Shown piece after piece: positions 1-11,350 of a stretch of 64,000 nucleotides of DNA. The notes under the pieces are model-generated. The model ran no database searches and was not told the DNA's origin. It saw nothing but the letters and a program-made list of their open reading frames with translations. Each line of letters begins with the position of its first letter. Within the stretch, counting starts at the first letter, position 1. Position numbers and translations under genes: made by a program. This DNA comes from Membranipora membranacea (lineage: Eukaryota; Bryozoa; Gymnolaemata; Cheilostomatida; Membraniporidae): contig OU612075.1 in NCBI GenBank assembly GCA_914767715.1, positions 2,666,001-2,730,000 of the forward strand, in the 5' to 3' direction.

Positions 1-3000
1 AATCTTCATCTCAACGTGTCTGAACTCGTTCCCTAATAAATAGAATAGGTGTATCCTATAAAATTCTGCGGTGAAGCATTTCCAACAAGTCATAATTAAA
101 CTCTTGCATGTATCGCTTGATAGTACAAGTACAAATTTGTGAGCTAGAAGGAGCTTTTATGTAGACTGAAATATAATAATAATAATATTATTAAAAATAA
201 TAACAATAATAACAATTAATACTACTAACCTTCAAACCCTACCTGTTTTGACAAACCTTTGCTGTGCAGAGATCCTAATGCCAGGGAACTTGTTCATCAT
301 GAATTTATCCATTCGCTTCAAAAATGAATCTCTTGCGTTCAAAACATCGACCTGAAGAGTGCAGAAACAAAGAAAATACCAGTCAAAACAGAAGGCTAAT
401 GTTGGGCTATGATATATATGAAACTATGACCTCTCCTTTGGTTTTCTTGTAAGTTACCTACAAGTCTACTTCTCGTTTGATTGTCTGATGGCACCTCACA
501 CAATTCCAACATCTTAGAATTATTGACTGATTGCCAGAAGTTAATCTCAAACAATTTTTTTCCTCATGAATTTTAAAGGGAACAAAAAGTGAAACTAAAG
601 TTAGTAGTGGTTATAGTTGTCTGAAGAAATGTTGTCATGTTGTGGTCATAGCATTTCAAAAATTCCTTAATCGTTTTGCTTGAAAATATTGTTTTTGGGG
701 TATCAGAAGACAAATTACATAGTGAGACTCATACATGACAAGTTGGAGGATTCAGGAATCTAGAGGTCTCCTATCCTGAAGCATTACTCTGCCACTAAAC
801 TGTGGAATTAGGAAAACTAATTAAGTCTCCCTTGCAGAACAGAACTCAAAGATTTGTCACATGACATGTATAGACTGAGACCAAGGATCTGAAATGTTAA
901 CAGTCTGAGATACTATAAATACCACATGTCTCTGTGAGATATCCCTCCTCATACTCTTCAAAGACTCATGTAGTTTTGCTAGTTTAGTTTCTGCTTTCTC
1001 TTTGTACTCAGATAGCTGTTCTTTACCTTGACCTCTTGACCTTCTTTGTTCATCCTCTAGAGCTGCATATTTGGCATTTATCTCCCTTAGCTACAATCAG
1101 CGATCAGAGTTATCAAAGTATCTATTCATAAATAATTGCGGCTAGTATCTAGCTTTTACATATGGAATTAAAGACAAACTAAGTGTGAAGCCTAAGTATT
1201 CCTGCAAGAGATAAAAGAGGTTTTTGTTTCAGCAGACTGAATGGATGGACGTTTTATGTCATCATGACAGCTAGAGCAGCTAGGCATGTCATTGCGCCCC
1301 TCTTTCAGGGCAGCCAAATCTGTTTTAGGTTTCTTGGCATATGCAGCACGGCAGGAACAATGTTTGGATGACTGAGAATTCATTGCATCTTTAAGCTAGA
1401 ATATGACTATTCTCTGTCCGTGGGTTAACACTGCATGTATACCTGCTCATCTCTAGCTTTGTGAAGTGTGGAGATTGTTTGCTCTGTATCCATATCCCAA
1501 TGGCTCAGACTCAGTGTTGTCTCCTTGACGATGGCAGACAACTCATCGAACCGATCCTCTACTTCCTGTTTAAGTGGCTCCAGGTACTGAGTGAATTCTT
1601 TCTCCAACTCAATCAGAGCCATCAAGCTATGGGCTCTTCCTGGGAGGTTGAAAAATATTCGAGAAAGTTAAGGGGTTTCAATCCTTTGAAGCAGGTCTGC
1701 AAGTTATTACTATTTCAAGTCTTTCAGGAATATTATAGTACGGTGTGGCATTTCTAGGAAGGCTGAAGTGAAGTTAGGTTGTAAGCTGACCCACAGTACT
1801 CATGTATGTGCTGCCCAACTTCAATAAAAAGTCTATCTAAAGTTTGAAACCTAAAATGTGTCTGTTTTCTGTAGAGGCAGCGGAACACTACACGGTAAGT
1901 TCTTCTCTCGATAGCTTTCTGCAACCAACTTTAATGACAAAATTTGATTCAATTTGACCAGGTTACTTTAATCATTACGCACATGATGGACAAACTGACT
2001 CACAATCCTCACAGTTACCAGATGATGATATACAGAGAGGACAGAGTATTATCCAGCATGTTTTACATCCGGTAGTAACCGGCTCAGACTTGTGATGCTC
2101 ACAGTAACGCAGCTCTTCAGAGAAAGCTGACTCTTTGTAAGCCTTTATGGATATCATTTTATGACCTTCATTTAGGTCTTCATGTACCTAAGATAAAGTT
2201 TCAAATTAATCACACACTGCTGGTTTCCAGCATAATGAGCCACATTGAATAATTACCAGCTGACAGCTTTCAGCTACTGATCAAGTAGGGCAGAAAAGTT
2301 GATTGGTTTTGGGAGCCCATTCAGTATCTCAAAAGCAATTGTTGTCACATTCTTGCAAGTGCAGAAATGTACTCCACAACAAGACGCAAGACCAAGATGC
2401 ATGAGGGAGTGTATGCTGGAACGTAGGCGTATGAGGAGGTGCAAGCAGAGCCATTTGCGGAACTGTTTGCGAAAGCATAGCAAAACATAGTTTTGACAGT
2501 TATCTTCTTACTTGATATGAAGCATAGCTGTCAAACAAGATGTTTAATTTTTAGCTGCTCATGCTCATGATTTTCCATTTCAACCAGTTGAAGATGGATT
2601 GATGCATAGTGTAAGAATCCACAACAAAGTAGTGCCTAGTATGTTATTATCAAATTATACGCTTGCCAATTATCTAAAAAAAATACCTAAACTGCGATTC
2701 TCGTTTATGGCTTCCAAAAAATCTATCATGCTGCTGCAAAAGTAATTAAAAACCCAACTTAGCACTCACAAATTTCTAATCTGAACTCTCGCTGAACTTC
2801 TGCCTCTAAATATGGACCAAAATTAATGGGGTTTACAGGTCAACCTGCACCTAACACAACAGGATTACGGTCATTTTTTTACCACTTAGTATTCAAAACA
2901 TCAAAACATCAAAACATAAAAGATCAAGTGAACGTCATCTGGCTCTATCGATTCAGTTATGTGTAGAAAACCATAGAGTCAAGATGCGAAAAGCAATATT

Positions 3001-3981
3001 AACTAGGAATACACCAGAGGTATGTCAATTTTAACTTTTAATTCTGATTTAAACTGTAATTTTTCAATGGTATACATAATTTGAAGCTTATCGTTTTATA
3101 ACTACATTGTAAATGAATATTCTTGGAAAAACCATTTTAATTTCGTATTTGATAATTTGATCATAATTTGATTAGTGTTACTCATGTTTTTTAAACAATT
3201 ACAGGTTTCACGGACTTTAAATGGAATATCAAATATTATGGATAACGGACAAAATAAAGAAATCGTAGTTCAGTGAACTTTGTCTAGATAATTCTAGTTA
3301 TAAGAGTTCTACACCTAACCCAAACGGCTAAAGTTCATAGATAACTTTATACATAGCATATGAACAACTGAAATGAATACTCATTTTTCTACCAACCTCT
3401 TCATGCAGAGCGCAGTATTTCCTTTTACATTCAGTACAGAATACTTTAGCTGTCTGACTCAGCACTCCTGCCTTCTCACAAGGATCACAGATAGAGTCAA
3501 CTCCTACTAGAGCAGATGGTAGCTCATCTATCGTCATCACATATTGTGTTCTTTGATTATAGGTGTATAAAATAGTTATAATTACCTTCGTTCAAGTTAG
3601 ATCAGCGTTGCCTGAATTTTGAGGTACCCCTCACCTATGCTTATGGATATATTTATGATACATTTCACTGGCGATTGAGCTTTTAAGGAGTAGCTCTCCT
3701 AATCGCCTCAAAGCGAATTTTGGAAACCTATGTAATTGTGGCAATGGTTTAGATTCATTTGGCTTCATTCCATCACAAAACATTACAGAGGAAATCTTTT
3801 GAACTTACTCGCATATGGAGCATTTGACAGACTTCCCGTCTCCTTTCTGATCCTCCAGCCATCTGACACAGACTATATGCTGACATGGTAGACTTTTTGG
3901 GTTCAGTTAGTAACCTTCTACCTCAAGACAAGTACTACAGGATATGACAACTCCCTTTTTATGTTGCGCTGCGGTTGCCAT
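1..3981 (-). pseudogene. TRIM copy 1: RING/B-box/coiled-coil E3 ligase pseudogene, 3' end outside window
   Basis: Six exons are visible on the minus strand: 3981-3809 (RING), 3550-3397 (B-box 1), 2187-2004 (B-box 2), 1639-1443 and 1090-923 (coiled coil), 351-243 (linker). Their lengths (173, 154, 184, 197, 168, 109 nt) equal those of the three plus-strand copies. The propeller exons lie left of base 1; 1-242 is intron with an AT-rich (AAT)n stretch. It is broken three ways. In exon 1 a TTA (Leu) codon is TAA, ending the reading frame at GY. A zinc-binding RING Cys (CVRC in the other copies) is Trp (CVRW). If spliced as in the other copies, the exon 3/exon 4 junction codon reads TGA instead of GGT. 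The other exons are still open and well conserved, and more diverged from copies 2-4 than those are from each other, so this is an older copy. A very short truncated peptide is all the normal start could give. Confidence 0.85.
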
Positions 3982-4183
3982 CTTAGTTTTAGCACTCCTG
4001 TAAAAATCATTATTGCATGATGATAAAATGTAGGCAAAATTTTCCCTGAATCTTTTAAAGCATACATAATTAAGGAAAACATCCGTGTAGCGAAACTGGC
4101 ATGGAAACCCTCTGATCAAGCAAAAGGTTTTCCTAAATAAGACAGCATCTATCTAAACCAAAAGATTAACAGCCTAACAATGA

Positions 4184-4250
4184 TAGGACTGCCGCAGTTC
4201 CTAACTTTGGGCTTTGGATGGGTCCAAAGTTAGGAACTGCAGCAGTCCTA
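4184..4250. mobile_element. 67-bp foldback MITE (family member 1), TA-flanked
   Basis: The two ends, TAGGACTGCCGCAGTTCCTA and the reverse complement of the right end, pair almost perfectly around a short loop rich in CTTTGG. The element starts and ends with TA, as expected of Tc1/mariner-type miniature elements. A related hairpin lies at 51137-51190. No coding capacity. Confidence 0.6.
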
Positions 4251-4385
4251 TGCTAACAATAGTTAAGATACTGCTATGGGGTATCAATCAATGTTGCTCA
4301 GCAGTGCAGTGTAGTTCCAGAGTCACCAGATAATGGTCACATTGTTGGTAGAGTGCTACCCGCCGACCATTATTCAATGGAATAG

Positions 4386-4800
4386 CCTTACATGTACCAC
4401 AGGCTACAGCCTATTCCTGTGTTTAGAGCCACAATATGTACTTACACTGAAGTAAAACTTTGAATCCTCACAGCTGTGAGAAATTGACCTACTTCACTCC
4501 CCTCTATATCTTAAACACACAATATAATAATGAGTTTGGTGTTTCCTCTAACTGCAGGTGACCACTATCTGTTACTCATCTACAACCTTTAGATATAAAT
4601 ACTGAGTGAATGTGAGATTGAATCTAAAATGAAGGCAGAGAAAACTAGACACAACTGATACCAATCAGGAAGCTTTGTCAACTAGCCTCAAATAAATTGA
4701 TTGATCAGTTTATGAATAGAGAATGAAACTGCACTGTCTGCCAGCTACTGGGTCTTATTTAACGGGAATCCCCATGAGTCATTATAAATGGGGTTCTATT
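4386..4800. repeat. Left arm of large inverted repeat (upstream region of TRIM copy 1)
   Basis: This segment is the reverse complement of 5645-6047 (continued at 6379-6400 beyond an insertion). By eye the match is almost complete over about 370 bases. It is the upstream region of TRIM copy 1, and the right arm is the upstream region of TRIM copy 2, so the two genes diverge from a shared inverted promoter block. Related but less similar sequence lies upstream of TRIM copies 3 (about 24690-25090) and 4 (about 41040-41445). 4251-4385 continues this homology more weakly. Confidence 0.8.
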
Positions 4801-4847
4801 TAGGTCAGGGCTCTCAACCTGGGAGTTTTAGAAACCTGAGTTTTGGC

Positions 4848-4985
4848 GACACTGTGTCGCAGGGCGGCGGCGCCTCAAGGGCGCGAAGCGCCCGAGCGGA
4901 AACAGCTGGGGGGTTTGGGGGCGCTGTAAGCCCCCAAACGGGGTTCGAGGCAGCGCCCCGGACGCTGAAGCCTAGAGAGTAATAT
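4848..4985. other. GC-rich hairpin block in the palindrome spacer
   Basis: A sharply GC-rich block in AT-rich surroundings. It contains nested self-complementary pieces: GCGACACTGTGTCGC, GGGCGCGAAGCGCCC and GGTTTGGGGGCGC against GCCCCCAAACGG. It looks like part of a small transposon or structured element; I do not recognise the family. Short open frames on both strands here are side effects of GC content. Confidence 0.4.
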
Positions 4986-5290
4986 AGGGCTCTACAGATG
5001 AATTCCAACGGGTTTTGAGGTATGATATTTGAAGTCTCAAGTTACCAGCAAATCATAAAAAAAATAATATAGCTGTAAACTGCCAGATAGACACCGCCAT
5101 CGACAGACACAAAAACAAAATTAGGAGTCGACCACACATACAAATAGCCAGTTTATGAAAGCTAAACACAACCTCAGACTTTCAAGTCTGATTTATTACC
5201 TGGTCGGATCAGTAGCATTCACAAATGGTAAATTACAGCCATATATATCCATTGGCTAAGAACAATTTCAGCATTCAGCACTGGTAATTG

Positions 5291-5424
5291 CACAGGTCTA
5301 CTCCAAAACCTGGGACTTTGACAATTTTTGTCTGCCCCTCTTGAGTTTTTGTTGTTTTGTCAACAAAAGCTCACGGGAGGCAGTCAAACATTGCCAAAGT
5401 CCCAGGTTTTGGAGTAGACCTGTG
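5291..5424. mobile_element. 134-bp MITE with 30-bp perfect terminal inverted repeats
   Basis: 5291-5320 and 5395-5424 are perfect reverse complements (ends CACAGGTCTACTCC and GGAGTAGACCTGTG). The inner sequence keeps pairing imperfectly, so the whole element could fold as one hairpin. It has no coding capacity. The superfamily is not determined. The rest of the spacer between the inverted-repeat arms (4986-5290 and 5425-5644) holds no gene that I can see. Confidence 0.65.
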
Positions 5425-5644
5425 GGTGATTGAGCTACTAAGGTTTGATGGCACACGAATGTCAGCTTCCTTAGTAACAGAGGATAAGTTATGCTGAGCT
5501 ATATTCCTTTTACAGGGTGGTACATCAAACCCCTTTTAAACCTAGATTTATTTAATGAATTCTCATGGGCCTTGTGATTGACTTGATCTTGATCTCTTAA
5601 CACCATTATCGAGCAGCCGATTCAACACAGCGCTTTATAACATA

Positions 5645-6047
5645 GCGCTTAAATAGAACCCAGTTATAATGACTCATGGGGTTTCCATTAAAATAAGACC
5701 CAATAGCTGGCAGACTGCAGTTTCATTCTCTATTCATAAACTGATCAATCAATTTATTTGAGGCTAGTTGACAAAGCTTCCTGATTGGTATCAGTTGTGT
5801 CTAGTTTTCTCTGCCTTCATTTTAGATTCAATCTCACATTCACTCAGTATTTATATCTAAAGGTTGTAGATGAGTAACAGATAGTGGTCACCTGCAGTTA
5901 GAGGAAACACCAAACTCATTATTATATTGTGTGTTTAAGATATAGAGGGGAGTGAAGTAGGTCAATTTCTCACAGCTGTGAGGATTCAAAGTTTTACTTC
6001 AGTGTAAGTACATATTGTGGCTCTAAACACAGGAATAGGCTGTAGCC
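5645..6047. repeat. Right arm of large inverted repeat (upstream region of TRIM copy 2)
   Basis: Reverse complement of 4386-4800. It is more similar to that arm than to the equivalent upstream blocks of TRIM copies 3 and 4: for example, arms 1 and 2 share the longer version of the segment before GTGAAGTAG, which copies 3 and 4 have shortened. The arm is interrupted at 6047 by the palindromic array and resumes at 6379. Confidence 0.8.
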
Positions 6048-6369
6048 AATGAATTAAACCTTTTAGTTCTAAAGGAGGTTTAGAACTAAACCTCCTTTAG
6101 TAAATGAACTAAAGGAGGTTTAGAACTAAACCTCCTTTAGTTAATGAACTAAAGGAGGTTTAGAACTAAACCTCCTTTAGTTAATGAACTAAAGGAGGTT
6201 TAGAACTAAACCTCCTTTAGTTCATTTACTAAAGGAGGTTTAGTTCTAAACCTCCTTTAGTTCATTAACTAAAGGAGGTTTAGTTCTAAACCTCCTTTAG
6301 TTCATTAACTAAAGGAGGTTTAGTTCTAAACCTCCTTTAGTTCATTAACTAAAGGAGGTTTAGTTCATT
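6048..6369. mobile_element. Inserted array of nested 40-bp palindromes with 9-bp target duplication
   Basis: About eight 40-bp units, each a palindrome built on CTAAAGGAGGTTTAG and its complement. Units in the left half carry GAAC at their centre and units in the right half GTTC, so the array as a whole is also a dyad, centred near 6210. The 9-bp direct repeat GCTGTAGCC (6039-6047 and 6370-6378) flanks it and occurs once in the uninterrupted left arm near 4405. This identifies the array as an insertion with a target-site duplication. The ends read AATGAA and TTCATT. Non-coding. Confidence 0.75.
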
Positions 6370-6803
6370 GCTGTAGCCTGTGGTACATTGTGGTACATGT
6401 GCTAACTTTTGACACAGGAAAATGCCAGTAGCATGAGGATCCATAAGGCTGTTCCGTTGAATAATGGTAAGGTAGGGGTGAGCACTGAGCACTCTCTCAA
6501 CAATGTGACCGTAGTGAGGTGATTATGGAGTGACACTATTGAGCAACTGCTGATTAATCATACATAGCAGATTCTTGGTTATTTGTCTGTTGATACCTAT
6601 GAAAAATACCAATAGTCTATTATATTTTTGACTAGGTAGTTGCGGCCTTATATTTGAGCCGAGCTTTTGCTCAATGAGATGGTTTCCCTGCCAGCTTCGC
6701 TACCCGGATGCTTTCCTTAGATGTGTGTTAAAATACTTTGGGCATAATTCTCTCATATTTTCTCATTTGGCAATATATTAGGTCCAGGAGAGCCAAAGCC
6801 AAG

Positions 6804-9800
6804 ATGGCTACTGCAGCGCAACCTGAAGAGGGAGCTGTCATTTCCTGTAGTACTTGTCTTGAAGTAGATGGCTACTTACTGAACCCAAAGAGTCTACCAT
6901 GTCAGCATATAGTCTGTGTCAGATGTCTGGAGGATGAGGAAGGAGACGGGAAGTCTGTCAAATGCTCCATATGCGAGTAAGTTCAAATGATTTCCTCTGC
7001 AATGTTTTATGATGGCGTGAAACCAAATGAAACTAAGCCATTGCTCCAATAACATACAGGCAAAAAAGAAGTTTACCTATGATCACGATTCACTTTGAGA
7101 GGTCAAGGGGGGCAACTCTTTAACTGGTCAGTCACCAGTTAAAAAGACCATGAATATTCATGAGCTTACATGAGGGGCACCTCAAAGTTCAGATGAAGCT
7201 GATCTTATTGACCCAAAGCAATTGAAATTATTTTGTGTATCTGTAATTTAACAGAAAACAATATATGATGACGATAGAAGAACTACCATCTGCTTTAGTA
7301 GGAGATGATTCTGTCTGTGATCCTTGTAAGAAGAAAGGAGTGCAGACTCAGACAGCTAAAGTATTCTGTACTGAATGTAAAAGGAAATACTGCGCTGTGC
7401 ATGAGGAGGTTAGTGGAGTACTACAAGAGGTCCCAGCGATAGGTTAATGGCCCTAACATGTACGCTGTGTTGCATAGGGTGGCAATGGTGGATTGGGATG
7501 AGTTTAGTAGATGCAACTGCAAGACTCCGAGTAGTGAATAGCGGGCTTGCTTATTAACGCCAACAACCTATTCTCTTTTGGGGATGGTGAGATTGCGCAA
7601 TCGGTTTGTGCGCTTCCTATTCACCGCCAGGCGATTGGTGCCGTAGGACTCGTGTTAGAATCCTACTGAAGGAGCTTTCATGATGGATTGTCCGACCCTC
7701 AGGACCTTTGGATTTATCTCTCTCCTGACAGGTCCTGTAGATTTCACAGAGAGACTGCTTTGCTGATTCAATACAAAAGAATGATACATCCCTTTCTCAA
7801 ATCTCCTCAACAAAACATTGCCTCTGCTTAGCGAAGTTCAAAGCTACTTCTATGTCCAATTATTTATGGTGTTGTCTTCTGATAAATCACCCCATGATAT
7901 TGTCTGCCAAAATATTAAGTGAATTATAATAATAGTGATCACACAGTCGAAGTTGCAGCAGGGAGGGTGCAGGCTACCTTATCATTAATATCAGTATGGG
8001 AGTTATACGCGCATGTCAAAAGAGGAGGTAAATCCATACCGGAAATTCAAGAGCAGCTTTCAATATTAATCATAACTATATATATCACGCCTACTTATCT
8101 CACTGTTATTCATTTTAGGTACACGAGGACCTAAACGAAGGTCATAAGATGATTTCTATTAAGTCGTACAAAGAGTCAGCTTTCTCTGGAGAGCTTCGTT
8201 ACTGTGAACATCACAAGTCTGAGCCTGTTACTATCGGATGTAAAACATGCTGGATAATACTCTGTCCTCTCTGTATATCATCATCTGGTAACTGTGACAA
8301 TGGTGAGTTTGATTATCCATCATAATTTATATTCAACTTTCACAGATTACTCAGAAATTTCTCTATCATATGTGGAAGAGGGAAACCTGGTATTGATACC
8401 TCTCCTTGCAATCCGTGCCTACCTTACCATACATCTATAGTGGACACATGTTTTCAGTAGCATACCGCGATAAGTAGTATTTTGTTTGTGATCAGTCCCC
8501 ACTTTGCTCAACATAATATGTAATAAGTTGACTAGAAAAGTTCAATAAAACAACCCACAGCCTGCTGATACCTATTTAAATCAAATTGACTTGGATTGTT
8601 CAGCTTTCTTTAATCATTTAGAACAGTTCAACCAAGGTTTAGTGAAGAATTTAAACCTTAACAACAATATGTAAGTGAGACAAAACTATATTTTCCACGT
8701 TCTTCACAGGTAGACCTCATAACTTGATGGCTCTCATTGAGTTGGAGAAGGAGTTCACTCAGTACCTGGAGCCACTTAAACAGGAGTTAGAGGATCGGTT
8801 TGATGAGTTATCTGCCATCGTCAAGGAGACGACACTGAATCTGAGCCATTGGGACATTGAGACAGAGCAATCGATCTCTGCTCTGCACAAAGCTAGAGAT
8901 GAGCAGGTAACTTCTCCCACAAAAGAATGAATTTGGGATATGATCACGTTTTTGCAGGGGATTGCACCCTGAGGGGTATAGTCATTACTAAATTACCAGA
9001 TCTCAAAACGTGAAAGTCTGTTAGAACAATATATACCAGTAAGAGCCAATATGAACTTCTTCTTGTATCCTGCAGCAATTTAGGGTTAAAGTTAGGGGTT
9101 TTGGGGTTTTAAATGTTAAAAGATACCCTGTGAAATCCACATAACGGGTGGGGATGAAGCCCCCCCCCCCCAAAATGAATTGTTTATTACTCCATATCCT
9201 GATTGTAGCTGAGGGAGATAAATGCGAAATATGCAGATCTTGAGGATGAACAAAGAAGGTCAAGAGGTCAAGGTAAAGAACAGCTCTCTGAGTACAAAGA
9301 CAAAGCAGGAACTAAACTAGCAGAACTACATGAGTCTCTGAAGAGTATGAGGCAGGATATCTCACAGAGACATGTGGTAAGGATTTTAATGCAAATCAAG
9401 ACCCCTAAACATAATCTGTTGCATGTTACCTTTCTATAAACAGATGTAGGGTCTGTTTTATGAGCAAGTTAGGAGATTTGCACTGGTCTGAATGCTGCAA
9501 AGAAACAGTGGTTTGTGATTTTCCAAAACCTTGAAATTGATGGCAATACTTGAATGTCTTCCATCGGAACAACCACTTGTCTGGTTTCTGTCAGATTATA
9601 TTGATCTGTTGTTATTTGTGATCGTCTGTACAGCTGATCCTGATCACACAGTTCTCTATATCTTAAGCAATCCTTTTTAGAGAGTTTGGGTCAAACTCCC
9701 TGGTCTTTACCACAACTAAACCTCTGCCATTATTTTAGGAGTTACCCCATCTTTTCCCATGAGCATACTTAATTAAGCATATTTGTACTGTGAATGTTTC

Positions 9801-11350
9801 AACCTCTATGATGGCTGGCCATGCAATTGGTTTGTGAACCATCACAACGCATATTTCATTACAAGAGATAGAACGTGTCAAATCTGTTGTCATGGATTCA
9901 AATTTTTTTGCTCTTTTAAGGTTGATAATTTGAATGCAAGAGGGTCATTTATAAAGCAGATGAGCTCATTTATGAAGGCAAAGTTCCCTGGCATAGCGAT
10001 TCAGAGGCAGCAAGTGCTCGTCAAATCAGGTATGGTTAGAAATTCAGAATTCAGTTTGGCATCCTCAGGCTTAACAAAACCTCACAGACACAGCAAACAA
10101 ATATTTCAGGCTAGAGTAAAGCTTCCTACAAGACGCAAACTTGCATCTTATCATCTGTTCAACTTCTTGTAATAATAATTTGCCATAATAAGAATATGGA
10201 AATGCCGCTAATTGCATGGCAATTGGCATAATGTATTATTATATCAGTAACTTTGTGATGTTTGTTTAAAAGGGACAGAGTCCAGAGATATTGAGATGAA
10301 GACTGAAGCTGCTGATGACATCATTATTTCGCCTCCAGGAAACGAGCATTTTTTTCTTCCGACCTCTCTCCAGTTAGTCAAACAAGTTGCTGTAACATTC
10401 CCAGTAGGAGTTTGCCATTATCAAGGCTGCACGTATGTCGGAATGCAGAACTTTGATGTCAACAGAATCGACAGAATCGATAGAGATGGAAATGTTACTG
10501 AGTCATTCATCAAATTACCAGGATATCCGTCTGGTATAATCGCTCATGAGGACAGACTGTACATACTGGTTGGATCCACAAAGATAGATGTGGTGGTATT
10601 TATCTGGGTCACGCTCTCACTGTTGTTGATAATCAACTTGTTATCGCTGACAGAGCATCATCAAGCTTCATCATCTACAGCCTGACTGGAACACAGATAC
10701 GAAAAGTTAACTGTGATCTTATTGGTAAAACTACAGTATCGCTATGCTTTGACTCAGGAGGCTCAATCTTAGTAACAAATTCCATGACCAAGCCTTATCT
10801 ATACAAATTTAATCTAGAATCAGGAGTTGTACAATGGAGGTCCGATGAGATTCCAAATCCTGCTGCTGTTACAAAGTTAACCAACGACTATGCACTCACT
10901 TGTAAATTGGACTCCAGTAAGCAGATCAAGCTCTTTATTATTGACTCAAATACAGGTGAGTTATATTACATTATATTTGGGCCATTAACAAGCAACTGCT
11001 CCCGGTCCCACTAAAAATGCTTGTTTCCTAAGAATAAAGCTTTTCTACATGAACAGGAAAATTACAGATTTGGGTTCCTTGTGTTGTTTTTGTTGGTGTT
11101 TCACCCGCTTTACTACGTCGTTTATATCTCCTCCTTACAAAGCTAGGGGACAAATTGGAAATCAGCTGATTTAATAAGCAGTCCTCTTATAATTATTTCA
11201 GGTGTAATGGTGAAAGAACTGAACGATCCAGATATCCGACCAAGATTCTCCAATGTATCGGATGTATGTGTTGATGGTGATGGTGATACTGTCATTCTAC
11301 CTAGACCTTATGAGGATGTTGTTCTGTTCTACAAGCTCAATTATGATTAG
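6804..11350 (+). pseudogene. TRIM copy 2: RING/B-box/coiled-coil/beta-propeller gene with frameshifted propeller
   Basis: Eight exons: 6804-6976, 7255-7408, 8119-8302, 8710-8906, 9209-9376, 9921-10029, 10273-10955, 11202-11350. The start is the ATG giving MATAAQPEEG. The RING is complete (CSTC, CQHIVCVRC, CSIC), followed by two B-boxes and a heptad-rich coiled coil. In exon 7, 99 bases found in copy 4 are replaced by 38, a net loss of 61 bases. This shifts the frame after DRLYILVG and ends it at a TGA near 10682. The rest of the propeller and exon 8 remain open in the original frame up to TAG 11348-11350. The product may be a truncated TRIM with intact RING, B-boxes and coiled coil but about a fifth of the propeller. 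That form could still dimerise and act as a dominant regulator. Gene decay is the simpler reading. Confidence 0.8.

Noticed and set aside
4788-5008. Two overlapping frames on opposite strands in the GC-rich block
   Set aside because: Lack of stops is due to base composition, with no homology or conserved start.
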